A program made the translations under genes and the position numbers. Positions 44,339-53,627 of a stretch of DNA of 64,000 bases are shown here, piece after piece. The number at the start of each line of letters is the position of its first letter. Positions within the stretch are counted from its first letter, which is position 1. Under the pieces are notes generated by a model. That model saw only the letters and a program-made list of their open reading frames with translations, was not told where the DNA came from and did no database searches. The DNA comes from Ochrobactrum chromiisoli (lineage in GTDB: Bacteria; Pseudomonadota; Alphaproteobacteria; Rhizobiales; Rhizobiaceae), in NCBI RefSeq assembly GCF_026241335.1, contig NZ_JAPHAV010000005.1:1-64000 (forward strand), read 5' to 3'.

Positions 44339-46414
44339 GTGCTCCGTATCAAATTTGCTTTTCTTTGCCTCATCCTCGCAATTGCTTCTCCTGCCAACGC
44401 TCTAGAAGCTGGTGCGCTGCCTGTTCTAAAGCCGCTGCCACAGCAGGCACAGGCTGCTCAACTGACATCTGAATTTCTTCAGCGTTTTCATTATAAGCCC
44501 GTGCCATTAGACGATGCATTGTCAGCCAAAATCATGGATCGCTTTATCGAGATGCTCGACCCTGAAAAGCTGATCTTTTTGCAATCCGACATTGATAGTT
44601 TCAAAACGCGCAGCACGCAGATTGATGATGCAATCGAGGGGCAGGATCTGAGTATTCCGTTTGCTATTTTTAACATTTATAGCCAGCGCATTGCTGATCG
44701 CATGTCTTATGCGGAGCAGTTGCTCAATGAGAAGTTCGATTTCAGTGCAGAAGAGAGCTATCTGGTCGATCGCAAGAAAGAATCTTGGCCCAAAACGGAA
44801 GCGGAACGCAATGATCTTTGGCGAAAGCGCGTCAAGAATGACTGGCTGCGTCTTAAACTTGCCGGCAAAGATGATAGTGCTATTCGCGATACGCTGACCA
44901 AACGCTACGAAAACTTACTTTCACGGGCGTCACAATCCAAAGCTGACGACGTATTCCAACTCTTTATGGCTGCTTATACAACCTCTGTCGATCCGCACAC
45001 AGATTACTTTGGTGCCAATGCTGCTGCCGAATTCGATATTTCGATGAAGCTTTCCCTCGTGGGTATCGGCGCGGTGTTGCAGGATCGGGACGACTTTACA
45101 ACCATTCGCGAGTTGACTGCGGGTGGTCCGGCGCAATTGTCGGGTAAGCTTGCGGTTGGTGATCGGATTGTTGGTGTCGGCCAGGGCGAGGATGGGCCTA
45201 TCAAGGAAGTTGTCGGGATGCGACTTGATGAGGTCGTCAAACTGATACGCGGCGACAAAGGCTCTATCGTGCGTCTTGAGATATTGCCTGCAGAAGCCGG
45301 AGCCGACGGTAAACATAGGATTATCAGTCTTATTCGCGATAAGATCAGCCTTGAAAAGCAGGCGGCTCAGAAGAAAGTCTTGTCTGTAGAAGATGGCACC
45401 GCAACACGTAAAATTGGTGTCATTACACTTCCCGCCTTCTATGAAGATATTGAAGCGCGGCGAAAAGGTGAAAAGGACTACAGAAGTGCCAGCCGCGACG
45501 TTGCAAAGCTTCTTGGCGAGCTTAAGCAGGAAAAAGTGGATGGCATTCTGATTGATCTGCGTAACAATGGCGGCGGATCATTGAGTGAAGCGATTGATCT
45601 CACTGGTTTGTTCGTTGGAAAAGGCCCAGTTGTTCAGCAGCGCAACGCAAAGGGTGAAATCAAGGTCGAACGCGATGATCTCTCTAAGCCTGCGTGGGAA
45701 GGTCCGCTTGGTGTGCTGATTAATCGTGGTTCTGCCTCCGCGTCTGAAATCTTTGCGGCTGCGATACAGGACTATGATCGGGGTGTGATTATCGGTGAGC
45801 CGAGCTTCGGGAAGGGCACTGTGCAGACGGTGGTCAATCTGGACGAGGTGGCACAAAATCCGCAACCAAAATTTGGTGAGTTGAAATTTACGGTTGCCCA
45901 GTTTTTCAGAGTGAACGGTGGCACGACCCAATTGCGCGGCGTATCGCCCGATATAAGTTTGCCGGGTCTTTACGATCTCAAAACTGTTGGTGAAGCAAGC
46001 TTTGACAATGCCTTGCCGTGGACCCAGATAAAGGCTGCGAAACACAAGTCTTTTGGCGAGGCGAAGGCTTTCCTTCCCTTGCTGCAGGAAAAGCACGATG
46101 CACGCGTTAAAGAGGATGTCGAGTTCCAGCGCTTTGCAGATGATGTTTCTGCGTTGAAGCTCAATCGCGAAAAAACGACGATTTCTCTCAATGAAGATGA
46201 ACGTCGGGCCGAAATGAAGGCGCAGGCAGCGCGCGCGCGTACACCGGGTCAAAATGATGATGGCTTGCAGTCAAACGAGCGAAGCCTGAGCGATGACATC
46301 GCTTTGGAAAAGGCGCGCAAGGACATTAAGGATGTGCTGCAGAATGAAGCTGCTGCGATTGTTGTTGATCTTGCAGACTTACAGAGGAAAGGTGCAAAAA
46401 CATCGTCCAATTAA
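44339..46414 (+). CDS. prc: Prc/Tsp-type carboxy-terminal processing protease
   Basis: A periplasmic serine protease of 691 residues that degrades or trims proteins from their C-termini; relatives act on penicillin-binding proteins and mis-tagged polypeptides. A signal peptide (LRIKFAFLCLILAIASPANA) is followed by a helical N-terminal domain, a PDZ domain (about 245-325, with GGPAQLSGKLAVGDRIVGV) and the S41 core. The Ser-Lys dyad is intact: SASE with Ser at about 467 and GKGTVQ with Lys at about 492, 25 apart as in E. coli Prc. The length and long C-terminal extension also match Prc rather than short CtpA. It begins with GTG. Confidence 0.92.
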   Translation: MLRIKFAFLCLILAIASPANALEAGALPVLKPLPQQAQAAQLTSEFLQRFHYKPVPLDDALSAKIMDRFIEMLDPEKLIFLQSDIDSFKTRSTQIDDAIEGQDLSIPFAIFNIYSQRIADRMSYAEQLLNEKFDFSAEESYLVDRKKESWPKTEAERNDLWRKRVKNDWLRLKLAGKDDSAIRDTLTKRYENLLSRASQSKADDVFQLFMAAYTTSVDPHTDYFGANAAAEFDISMKLSLVGIGAVLQDRDDFTTIRELTAGGPAQLSGKLAVGDRIVGVGQGEDGPIKEVVGMRLDEVVKLIRGDKGSIVRLEILPAEAGADGKHRIISLIRDKISLEKQAAQKKVLSVEDGTATRKIGVITLPAFYEDIEARRKGEKDYRSASRDVAKLLGELKQEKVDGILIDLRNNGGGSLSEAIDLTGLFVGKGPVVQQRNAKGEIKVERDDLSKPAWEGPLGVLINRGSASASEIFAAAIQDYDRGVIIGEPSFGKGTVQTVVNLDEVAQNPQPKFGELKFTVAQFFRVNGGTTQLRGVSPDISLPGLYDLKTVGEASFDNALPWTQIKAAKHKSFGEAKAFLPLLQEKHDARVKEDVEFQRFADDVSALKLNREKTTISLNEDERRAEMKAQAARARTPGQNDDGLQSNERSLSDDIALEKARKDIKDVLQNEAAAIVVDLADLQRKGAKTSSN

Positions 46415-46570
46415 ACAATCGCGTTGTTGGTCTTCCACGGCACCGGCTGGTCAAATTTGCGCGCAAATTCGAACAGCCGGATAGTCTGGATCAGAGCGGA
46501 GCAAGCTTATAGCATTTTCTGTTTTGGGTGGATCGCTGAAAATGCTTTCGCTGTTTGTTGCACCCATTAT

Positions 46571-46612
46571 CCCGCGAAAAACTGCTTCGCACTTTTGCTG
46601 GAAATACTTTAA
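46571..46612. repeat. Dispersed intergenic repeat, copy B
   Basis: Contains CTTTTGCTGGAAAT and CTTTAA (46592-46612), the same strings as at 28844-28864, plus an imperfect palindrome (GCGAAAA and TTTTGC). It overlaps the stop codon of the TonB-receptor gene and could act as its terminator. Confidence 0.5.
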
Positions 46613-49131
46613 AACTTGCGGCTGAATGAGACTTTCAAGTTACGTCCCGGCATGGCAGAAATGCCATCGCTGAGATAAGGCTCATAGTTCTTGTCGAACA
46701 CGTTTTCCAGCGCAAGACGCAATTCAGAGTCCTTCATCAGCCCCTGCGTCGGGGTCCAGTTGAAGAACAGGTCATGCACGGAATAGCCCGGTGCTTTGGG
46801 GCGATTATAGCTTAAATCACCTTTGACATGCGAGGTTCTGTCCTGCTTGTCGACGAAGGTCCCAGTCCAGCCGAAGTTGATGTCGTTATCGGGAAGTTTG
46901 TAGCCCAGCGTCGCCACCGCAGTCGTTGGCATGATGTCGTTGATATAGCTGTCCGGTCCGCGCACATTGTTGAGTGTGCCCTCACGTCTGCCGATCATGT
47001 AAGTGAGGCTGGCATCGGCGAACATGAAGTTGTTTTCGTAATGGGCTTCGAGCTCGATGCCGCGCGTATAGTAGGACGGCATATTCCAGTAAAATGGCGC
47101 TTCACCGTAGCTGAGATTGGCATTGTTCGCGCTGCCGACGCGTCGTCCGACCGGGTTGGAAACATGATTGTTAAAGAACGAACCGCGCACCATCAGCATA
47201 TCGCCATCGGTAAACAGGTTGTTGAGCGCAGTGTCCGCACCGATATTGATGGTATTGTTGCGCTCTACCTTGAGGTTGCGGCTGGTTCCTGACGCTTTCG
47301 TCTGTATGCTCTGGGTCGAGTAGATTTCATCGATGTTTGGTGCACGCATTGCATAGGCCCAGTCGGCAAAAAGCCGCGTTGCGGGGGTGAGCTGATAGGA
47401 GGCGCTCAGAGCGGGCGTGAAACCGTGATGTGATGTTGCCGAATAATCGTGACCAGCGGCGGGATTGTTATAACGAGGGGCGGCGTTTGGAACGCCCTCG
47501 GAGCGTACATAATCGTAGCGAACACCGGGCGTGATGATGAGCTTATCGGTGACTGTCATGCGGTCGCGGATGAAGAAGGATGTCATGTCCTGCTTGCCAG
47601 CGGGCATGATCCATGGCGCATAATAACCGTAATTATACTGTGCTTGCTTCGCATTGGCTTTATCGAACATCGTCACATCACGGACGTGATGATTATATTG
47701 CACACCGTAATTCAGACTGTGTTCAATGCTGGCCAGTTCGAAATTGGAGGTGTTCTCTGCTTCGAGGTGAAAATCCGAATATTTTGCATCGTTTTCGGTG
47801 CCTCCCAGTGATCCAGTGCCATTCACGCCCGGAAAGCGTTCGGCATGCATATCGGTTGAGGAATAGCTTGCCATCATGCGCGTGTTCACCAAATCGCTGT
47901 CGCCGTCATAGGTGTGTTCGACAACCGATGTGAAATCCTTCAGTTCGCGCCAGGCGAGAAGCCTTTGAATGGCGGCTTTATATGCGGGCGTACCCGGCAC
48001 CAGCGCATTGTTGCTTGGCTCAAACTGCCCGCGAATGGCGGCAAGCGGTCCCCAGTTGGCACTTTCACCATAAAGGACGGAAGCTTTAACTGCGTGACCA
48101 CCATATTCGCCACTCAGCTTGCCGGAGAAAGACGTCAGCTCAGAATTGGAGTAATTGTAGATGTCTCCGCCGCCGATCCGCATATTGTCACCCTTGCGCC
48201 AGGTCAGGCTGGCTATGCCGTCGAAATCAATTGCAGTGCCGAGATTGGAGCGGCCATAGATGGCTCCGGTTTCCAGAAATTGCTTGTTCGCCGTCTGATA
48301 GGCAGTCTTGCCCCAAATGCCCCAGCTTTCGCCATCGCGCAGCATGTCGGCTGCATCCTTGCTTTCCAGCTTTATGGTGCCGCCAAAGCCACCATTGCCG
48401 TAACGAACGGTCGTTGCCCCTTTTTCTATTTCGATGCGTTTGAGAAGTTCGGGTTCGACAAAAATTGTACCCTGATCGTATTTCTCGAAGTTCTTAGGGG
48501 CGCCATCGAGCAAAATGCGAACATCTGTCTGGCGTGAAAAGCCGCGGATGGCAATCGACTGGCCTTCGGTGCGCACGCCGCCCAGCATGGAGACGCCGGG
48601 TGTTCTTTTGACGAGTTCCGGAATTGTCGAGGCTTGAGCCTGTTCGAGCTGTTCCGATGTGATTTGCGATACTCGCGGATCAAGTTCGGCAAAATTCACG
48701 CCGGTGATATGCGAAATGCTGATTGTATCAAGTTGCAGCGAGCCGTCATCGGTCGGCACTGGCGCATTGTTTGCTTCCGCCGGGCGCTCCAGCCGAACGG
48801 TTTTTTCGCTGGTAAACCGGTATCGAATGCCGGTATTGCGGAGTATCGTTGAAAGCGCTTCAGCGAGCGTCATCGTTCCGTGCACACCCGGTGTATTCAG
48901 TCCCGTTGTCACAGATGCATCAAATGCAATTTGCAAGCCTGTCTGAACAGCAAGGCGGTTGAGGCCTGTTGCAAGCGACCCTGCCGCAACATTCACGGTG
49001 ACGGGTTGGGTTGCCGCTTGGGCCATAGCTGGTGCTGCAAAAAATGGGCTTAAAACAGTGCCGCTTAAAAGCAGCGAAGCAAAAAGAGGCCGCATATAGG
49101 CGGTAAGAATGCGTGAGGAGGGGCTTTTCAT
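46609..49131 (-). CDS. TonB-dependent heme/iron receptor with STN signalling domain
   Basis: An outer-membrane receptor of 840 residues from this start. After a signal peptide (PLFASLLLSGTVLSPFFAAPAMA) comes an STN domain (about 45-115, VNVAAGSLATGLNRLAVQTGLQIAF) used for surface signalling, then the plug (VSQITSEQLEQAQASTIPELVKRTPGVSMLGG) and a 22-strand barrel ending in RNLKVSFSRKF with the terminal Phe. The barrel pattern is like the hemoglobin/heme receptors (HasR type); the substrate is not proven. The FecI-type sigma factor and FecR sensor genes directly upstream make a complete induction circuit. The long frame reaches 49212. Confidence 0.88.
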   Translation of the reverse strand: MKSPSSRILTAYMRPLFASLLLSGTVLSPFFAAPAMAQAATQPVTVNVAAGSLATGLNRLAVQTGLQIAFDASVTTGLNTPGVHGTMTLAEALSTILRNTGIRYRFTSEKTVRLERPAEANNAPVPTDDGSLQLDTISISHITGVNFAELDPRVSQITSEQLEQAQASTIPELVKRTPGVSMLGGVRTEGQSIAIRGFSRQTDVRILLDGAPKNFEKYDQGTIFVEPELLKRIEIEKGATTVRYGNGGFGGTIKLESKDAADMLRDGESWGIWGKTAYQTANKQFLETGAIYGRSNLGTAIDFDGIASLTWRKGDNMRIGGGDIYNYSNSELTSFSGKLSGEYGGHAVKASVLYGESANWGPLAAIRGQFEPSNNALVPGTPAYKAAIQRLLAWRELKDFTSVVEHTYDGDSDLVNTRMMASYSSTDMHAERFPGVNGTGSLGGTENDAKYSDFHLEAENTSNFELASIEHSLNYGVQYNHHVRDVTMFDKANAKQAQYNYGYYAPWIMPAGKQDMTSFFIRDRMTVTDKLIITPGVRYDYVRSEGVPNAAPRYNNPAAGHDYSATSHHGFTPALSASYQLTPATRLFADWAYAMRAPNIDEIYSTQSIQTKASGTSRNLKVERNNTINIGADTALNNLFTDGDMLMVRGSFFNNHVSNPVGRRVGSANNANLSYGEAPFYWNMPSYYTRGIELEAHYENNFMFADASLTYMIGRREGTLNNVRGPDSYINDIMPTTAVATLGYKLPDNDINFGWTGTFVDKQDRTSHVKGDLSYNRPKAPGYSVHDLFFNWTPTQGLMKDSELRLALENVFDKNYEPYLSDGISAMPGRNLKVSFSRKF

Positions 49132-49257
49132 GTCGTGTCCAGTCTCAACGTTCAAGGCGTTGAAAATTTCGGTGTTGAAGCATCCGCGCATGTTGCGCGC
49201 ATTGCCTTTCATGGACTGGACGAATGAAAACCGGCTTATGGGACATTCAATTGAAAA

Positions 49258-50244
49258 TTAATTATGCAGGACTGTCAGCAGCGCCCCGATATGCGTGGCT
49301 TTCAGATCAAACACCTTGATAAAATCATCAAGCGCGGTGGACGGTGAAGACAGATCGAAAGTGCCAGTAATGCGGCGTTGCGCAAGATCATTGCTTGCAA
49401 TCATGATCCGGCCGGGAAGATGTCGTGCAATATCTTCGACCACGTGCGAAAGCGGCTGGTCTTCAAAAATGAGCCGCCCATTGCGCCATGAGGCTGCGAA
49501 TTCAGGATCAATCGCCGTGACCTGTCCGATGCCTGTTGCACTGTCGTAAAAAACGCTGTGGCCTTGTTCGAGACGCAAGGTGTCACGCGGGGTGGGTGCT
49601 GGGCCTGAAGCGCTGCTCTTGACCTCAACGGCGTGCTCCGTGACGACCACGTCTGCACCGCGCTCTTTCAGCTTCACATCGAATTCAGTGCCAAGAGCTG
49701 TAATATTGCCCTTGGCAGCGCTCACCGTGAAAGGGCGCTGCGTGTCCTTGGCAACGATGAAATAGGCTTCCCCGCGCAGGAGATGAACGTGACGGCCTTT
49801 GTTTGTGATGTCAAAAGAGATGGCCGAACTTGAATTGAGCTGAACGGTCGATCCATCGGCGAGTTTTATCACGGGCATTTCGCTGCTTGCAGACATCGCG
49901 TCTGCGCGCAGGCGCATGGGGCCATCAAAAGCGATGAAAGCTGCTGCGAAAGCAACAAAAACCAGCATTGACGCCACTGTCGCGCGCACCGGAAAACGCG
50001 GTCTTCTGGCAGCTGTTTTGGCGAAATCGATATCCTGCAACAGCAGTAAACGCGTATCGCTGAAAACACGTGAGGCTTTTTTGAAGGCCAGCTCATGCCG
50101 GCTATCGCTTGCGCGCCAGCGTGCGCATGCCTCCGCCAGCGCCATATCCTTCGGCGATGCCTGAAGCTGCATCAGCCAATCGACGGCCTGCTCTTGAATC
50201 AGGCGTTGTGCCTTGTCTGGTTTTGACGTGGATGAGCGCATCAT
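49258..50244 (-). CDS. FecR family anti-sigma/signal transducer
   Basis: A 328-residue inner-membrane regulator. The N-terminal DUF4880-type cytoplasmic part (AVDWLMQLQASPKDMALAEACARWRASDSRHELAFKKA) binds the sigma factor; one membrane segment follows (about 88-107, ATVASMLVFVAFAAAFIAF), then the periplasmic FecR domain with KLADGSTVQLNSSSAISFD and a C-terminal STN-contact region. It passes the receptor's signal to the FecI-type sigma factor. The start overlaps the sigma gene's stop by four bases. Confidence 0.9.
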   Translation of the reverse strand: MMRSSTSKPDKAQRLIQEQAVDWLMQLQASPKDMALAEACARWRASDSRHELAFKKASRVFSDTRLLLLQDIDFAKTAARRPRFPVRATVASMLVFVAFAAAFIAFDGPMRLRADAMSASSEMPVIKLADGSTVQLNSSSAISFDITNKGRHVHLLRGEAYFIVAKDTQRPFTVSAAKGNITALGTEFDVKLKERGADVVVTEHAVEVKSSASGPAPTPRDTLRLEQGHSVFYDSATGIGQVTAIDPEFAASWRNGRLIFEDQPLSHVVEDIARHLPGRIMIASNDLAQRRITGTFDLSSPSTALDDFIKVFDLKATHIGALLTVLHN

Positions 50245-50810
50245 CCCTGATCCAGTTCATCAAGCCGACAGAGGCAGTGAATCAGCGCCTTGCGAAGGTG
50301 GCGGTCCACCATATTGCGCGTGATTCCAAAGCGGCTGGCAATTTCATCTGACGGCAGATTGCCAATGCGATGGGCAATGAAAACGCGGCGCTGGCGAAGA
50401 GGAAGTTCCATAATCGCATGACGCAGGCAGTTGAGCCGTCGCGGCATGTCAAGGGCGATGTCAGGATTGGCGTCTTTGCTGGCGATATACGCGGCTTCTT
50501 CTTGCGTGCCGGAAAAGAGCTTGGCTTCAAAACGCTCGCGGCGAAACCGGTCAAGGCCCAGATTAATAGCCGCACGCGTTAAAAATGCGTGGAGAGATGA
50601 CTTGCCTTCAAGGTCGGTCCGGCGATCTTTCAGCCTCACATAAAGATCATGGACAATGTCGTTGGCATTTGAGGATACGTGCCCGCGTCGACGGACTGCG
50701 CGACACAGCTCGTCATAATAATCAGTAATGGCAACATCAATCTCTGCCATATCGCGCAGCGGAAAAGCCGCGGGCAGATTAGATTTCTCTGACTGGTTCA
50801 AGGCGGGCAC
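50241..50810 (-). CDS. FecI family ECF sigma factor
   Basis: A 189-residue extracytoplasmic-function sigma factor. Region 2 includes DYYDELCRAVRRRGHVSSNANDIVHDLYVRLKD at about 30-62, and region 4 has AIMELPLRQRRVFIAHRIGNLPSDEIASRFGITRNMVDRHLRKAL at about 130-175. It should direct transcription of the receptor gene once released by FecR. First gene of the sigma-FecR-receptor set; the A+T-rich upstream gap probably carries an iron-regulated promoter, but I cannot assign a Fur, Irr or RirA box with confidence. Confidence 0.9.
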   Translation of the reverse strand: MPALNQSEKSNLPAAFPLRDMAEIDVAITDYYDELCRAVRRRGHVSSNANDIVHDLYVRLKDRRTDLEGKSSLHAFLTRAAINLGLDRFRRERFEAKLFSGTQEEAAYIASKDANPDIALDMPRRLNCLRHAIMELPLRQRRVFIAHRIGNLPSDEIASRFGITRNMVDRHLRKALIHCLCRLDELDQG

Positions 50811-51065
50811 CGGATTTGTATGGCCGCATTATAAGGATGTGCTCAATTAAATGCAATTATATATGAACAATTTACTCATCTTATGAGTGCGCCGTCATAT
50901 CACGTGGTTTTCGGCGGCGGGTAATTTTACTCTTGTATTTTCAATTATACATCTGTATTCAGGAGTCGAGTTCGCTACAGGGATGAAGGCAGAGGAGCCT
51001 TCCCGAGTGATCTTTCAAGCAGTCAGGCGGGAGGAAGTTTCGTCTGATTTCCAAGGGAGGACTTT

Positions 51066-52010
51066 ATGAAAAAGCTTGCTTTGCTGGCAGCCGTTGCTGC
51101 CTTTTCGCTGCCCGTCTCGGTTATGGCGCAGGACGCGCCCGGCACTGTCAAAAAGGACAGTTATCGTTTTGTCATCGTTCCAAAGGTCGTTCATCCTTGG
51201 TTTGACAAGGTGAATGAAGGTGCACAGCAGGCCGCTGCTGCACTCAAGGCGCAGACCGGCGCCAATGTTGAAATCGTCTACTCCGCACCACAGAGCGCAG
51301 ACGTTGTTCAACAGAACCAGATTATCGACAGCGCGCTGGCCACCCGTCCTGACGGCCTCGCACTCGATTTGCTTGATCCATCGGGCAACCGTGCATCGCT
51401 TGAAGAAGCGCAGAGCCAGAAAGTGCCGCTGGTGCTGTTCGACTCCGTGCCGCCGGAAGGCATGAGCATTACCCATATCGGTTCAGATTTCTGCGAGCAG
51501 GCCAAGATTGCTGCGCGTCGTCTGGTTGAAGTGCTGGGTGGTGAAGGCGAAGTTGCAATCATGATGGGCGTGCCAACTGCACCGAACCATTCGATCCGTG
51601 CGGAATGTCACCGTGAAGTGTTCAAGGAACATCCGGGTATCAAGGTCGTTGCTGAAGGCATCGACAATGACAGCATCGAAATCGCGCAGCAGCAGGCGGC
51701 CGCCATTATGCAGGCCAATCCAAACCTGAAGGGCTGGGTTGCTTCGGATGCCGCTGGCCCGATCGGCATCGGTCAGGCCATCGTTGAAGCTGGCAAGCAG
51801 GGCAAAGTCACGCTGGTCGGCCTCGACAACCTGCCGGAAATGCTCGACATGATCCGCAATGGCGTCGCTGACAGCTCGTCCGCATCGCAGCCTGAACTTC
51901 AGGGTTACTGGTCGGTGATGACGCTATGGGCACAGGCAACCGGCGCGCCGGTTCCAGGCTATATCGACACCGGCAATGCTTTCCTCACCAAGGAAAACGT
52001 AGGCAACTGA
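51066..52010 (+). CDS. RbsB-type ABC sugar-binding protein
   Basis: A 314-residue periplasmic binding protein of the ribose/sugar (type I) group. The signal peptide is MKKLALLAAVAAFSLPVSVMA, followed by YRFVIVPKVVHPWFDKVNEGAQQAAAALKAQTGANVEIVYSAP, a typical first strand-helix unit, and AQQQAAAIMQANPNLKGWVASDAAGPIGIGQAIVEAG. It is the first gene of an operon with RbsA- and RbsC-type genes and a dihydroxyacetone-type kinase, so the ligand may be a sugar alcohol or ketose. A stem follows its stop, probably raising its own expression above the rest. Confidence 0.9.
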   Translation: MKKLALLAAVAAFSLPVSVMAQDAPGTVKKDSYRFVIVPKVVHPWFDKVNEGAQQAAAALKAQTGANVEIVYSAPQSADVVQQNQIIDSALATRPDGLALDLLDPSGNRASLEEAQSQKVPLVLFDSVPPEGMSITHIGSDFCEQAKIAARRLVEVLGGEGEVAIMMGVPTAPNHSIRAECHREVFKEHPGIKVVAEGIDNDSIEIAQQQAAAIMQANPNLKGWVASDAAGPIGIGQAIVEAGKQGKVTLVGLDNLPEMLDMIRNGVADSSSASQPELQGYWSVMTLWAQATGAPVPGYIDTGNAFLTKENVGN

Positions 52011-52030
52011 TCCGTTCCGATCTTGTTGCA

Positions 52031-52054
52031 GGAGCACGGGTTCTCCCGTGCTCC
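52031..52054 (+). terminator. Intercistronic hairpin after the sugar-binding protein gene
   Basis: GGAGCACGGG (52031-52040) pairs perfectly with CCCGTGCTCC (52045-52054) around TTCT; ATTCTTTCC follows, a weak terminator tail. It lies 20 bases after the binding-protein stop and about 75 before the ATPase gene, the usual place for a partial terminator or mRNA stabiliser. Confidence 0.65.
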
Positions 52055-52127
52055 ATTCTTTCCTGTCCTATCGGCTTTGACCGGCTGCTTGCCGGAAATG
52101 CAGCGATAGTTTTCCAAGGTGTCCATC

Positions 52128-53627
52128 ATGGCTTATCTTGAAACAAGCGGATTAGGCCGGGACTTTCCGGGCGTAACCGCGCTGGATGGCGTTGACCTGA
52201 AAATCGAGCTGGGTCGCACGCATATTCTTGCCGGCGAAAATGGTGCTGGCAAATCCACGCTCGTAAAAATTCTGACCGGAACCGACAGCGCTTCGCGCGG
52301 TCAGGTGCTGATCGATGGTCGTGATCCTGTTACTGATCCTGCGCTTTATAAAAACGTTGCCTATGTTCCGCAGGAATTGACGCTTTTTCCGCAGATGAGC
52401 GTCGCGGAAAACCTGTTCATGCCATTCAATCGAACGGGGCATGGCGGTTTTGTTGTCAACCGCAAAGCGCTGATGATCGAGGCAAAATCCTATCTCGATC
52501 GCTTTGGTATTGAAGCGCGCCCTGACGATCTGGTTGCCAATATTTCCGTGTCTGATCAGCAGCTTTTGCAGATCGCGCGTGCCTGCACCAATGAGCAGAT
52601 GAAAGTGCTGATTCTCGATGAGCCGACCTCCTCGCTGACACGTGTTGAAGTCGAGCGTGTTTTCAAGGTTATTCGCGGTCTTCTTGATCGCGATCATGCC
52701 ATCGTCTTCATCAGTCATAAGATGGAAGAAGTCTTCCAGATTGGCGATGATTATACCGTTCTGCGCAATGGCACCAAGATCGAGAGCGGTCACATCAAGG
52801 ACATCACCGAAGCCGATCTGATCCGCGCCATGTCTGGCCGCGACCTGTCCTTTGATGAGCATTTCCGTCCGTCAAAGCCGACCACTGAAACCATTATGGA
52901 AGTGCGTGGCCTTTCGGGATCGCGTTTTGAAGACATCAGTTTTGATCTGCGCAAAGGCGAAATTCTTGGCTTCGCCGGTCTGGTGGGCGCTGGACGCTCC
53001 GAAGTGATGCAGACGATCTTCGGCTTTCTAAAAGCTAAATCCGGCGAGGTAAAGGTCGAAGGCAAAAATTGGACACTCAATGATACCTCACGTTCGGTAT
53101 CGGGCGGCATGCTCTATCTTTCGGAAGAGCGCAAACACCACGGCATTCTGCCTCTGCTTTCACTGCGCGAGAATATCGGCATTTCGATACTGGAGCTGAC
53201 CAGCGGCAAGCTCGGCATTTCCGACCGTCGTGAACGCAATATCGTGCAGAAAATCATCGATGACTACGGCATCCGCACATCAGGAATGGGCAAGCGTATC
53301 TCGCAGCTTTCGGGTGGCAATCAGCAGAAAGCCATTATTGGCCGCGCCATGGCCACGCGCCCGCGTGTGCTGATCTTTGATGAGCCGACGAAGGGTATCG
53401 ATATACGCACCAAGTCCGAGATTTATCGCATCATGAAAAATCTCGCTGAAGAGGGTGTCGGTGTCATCCTCGTCTCTTCGGAACTTAATGAATTACAGAA
53501 ATGCGCAAGCCGTATCATCACCATGCATAACGGCCATATCACGGGTGAGTTCTCCACCACCGATACCAACAATGAAACACTCGTGGGCGCGATCTTTGGA
53601 ACAGAGGTAAAAGCCGATGCAAACTAA
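52128..53627 (+). CDS. RbsA-type sugar ABC transporter ATP-binding protein
   Basis: A 499-residue double ATPase. The first nucleotide-binding half has Walker A LAGENGAGKST near 33 and Walker B KVLILDEPTSSL; the second has the usual degenerate Walker A GLVGAGRSE near 285 and the good signature LSGGNQQK near 399, with Walker B VLIFDEPTKGID. The ATG at 52128 is preferred over GTG 52119 for its spacing from AAGG. The permease gene overlaps its end by 11 bases. Confidence 0.9.
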   Translation: MAYLETSGLGRDFPGVTALDGVDLKIELGRTHILAGENGAGKSTLVKILTGTDSASRGQVLIDGRDPVTDPALYKNVAYVPQELTLFPQMSVAENLFMPFNRTGHGGFVVNRKALMIEAKSYLDRFGIEARPDDLVANISVSDQQLLQIARACTNEQMKVLILDEPTSSLTRVEVERVFKVIRGLLDRDHAIVFISHKMEEVFQIGDDYTVLRNGTKIESGHIKDITEADLIRAMSGRDLSFDEHFRPSKPTTETIMEVRGLSGSRFEDISFDLRKGEILGFAGLVGAGRSEVMQTIFGFLKAKSGEVKVEGKNWTLNDTSRSVSGGMLYLSEERKHHGILPLLSLRENIGISILELTSGKLGISDRRERNIVQKIIDDYGIRTSGMGKRISQLSGGNQQKAIIGRAMATRPRVLIFDEPTKGIDIRTKSEIYRIMKNLAEEGVGVILVSSELNELQKCASRIITMHNGHITGEFSTTDTNNETLVGAIFGTEVKADAN

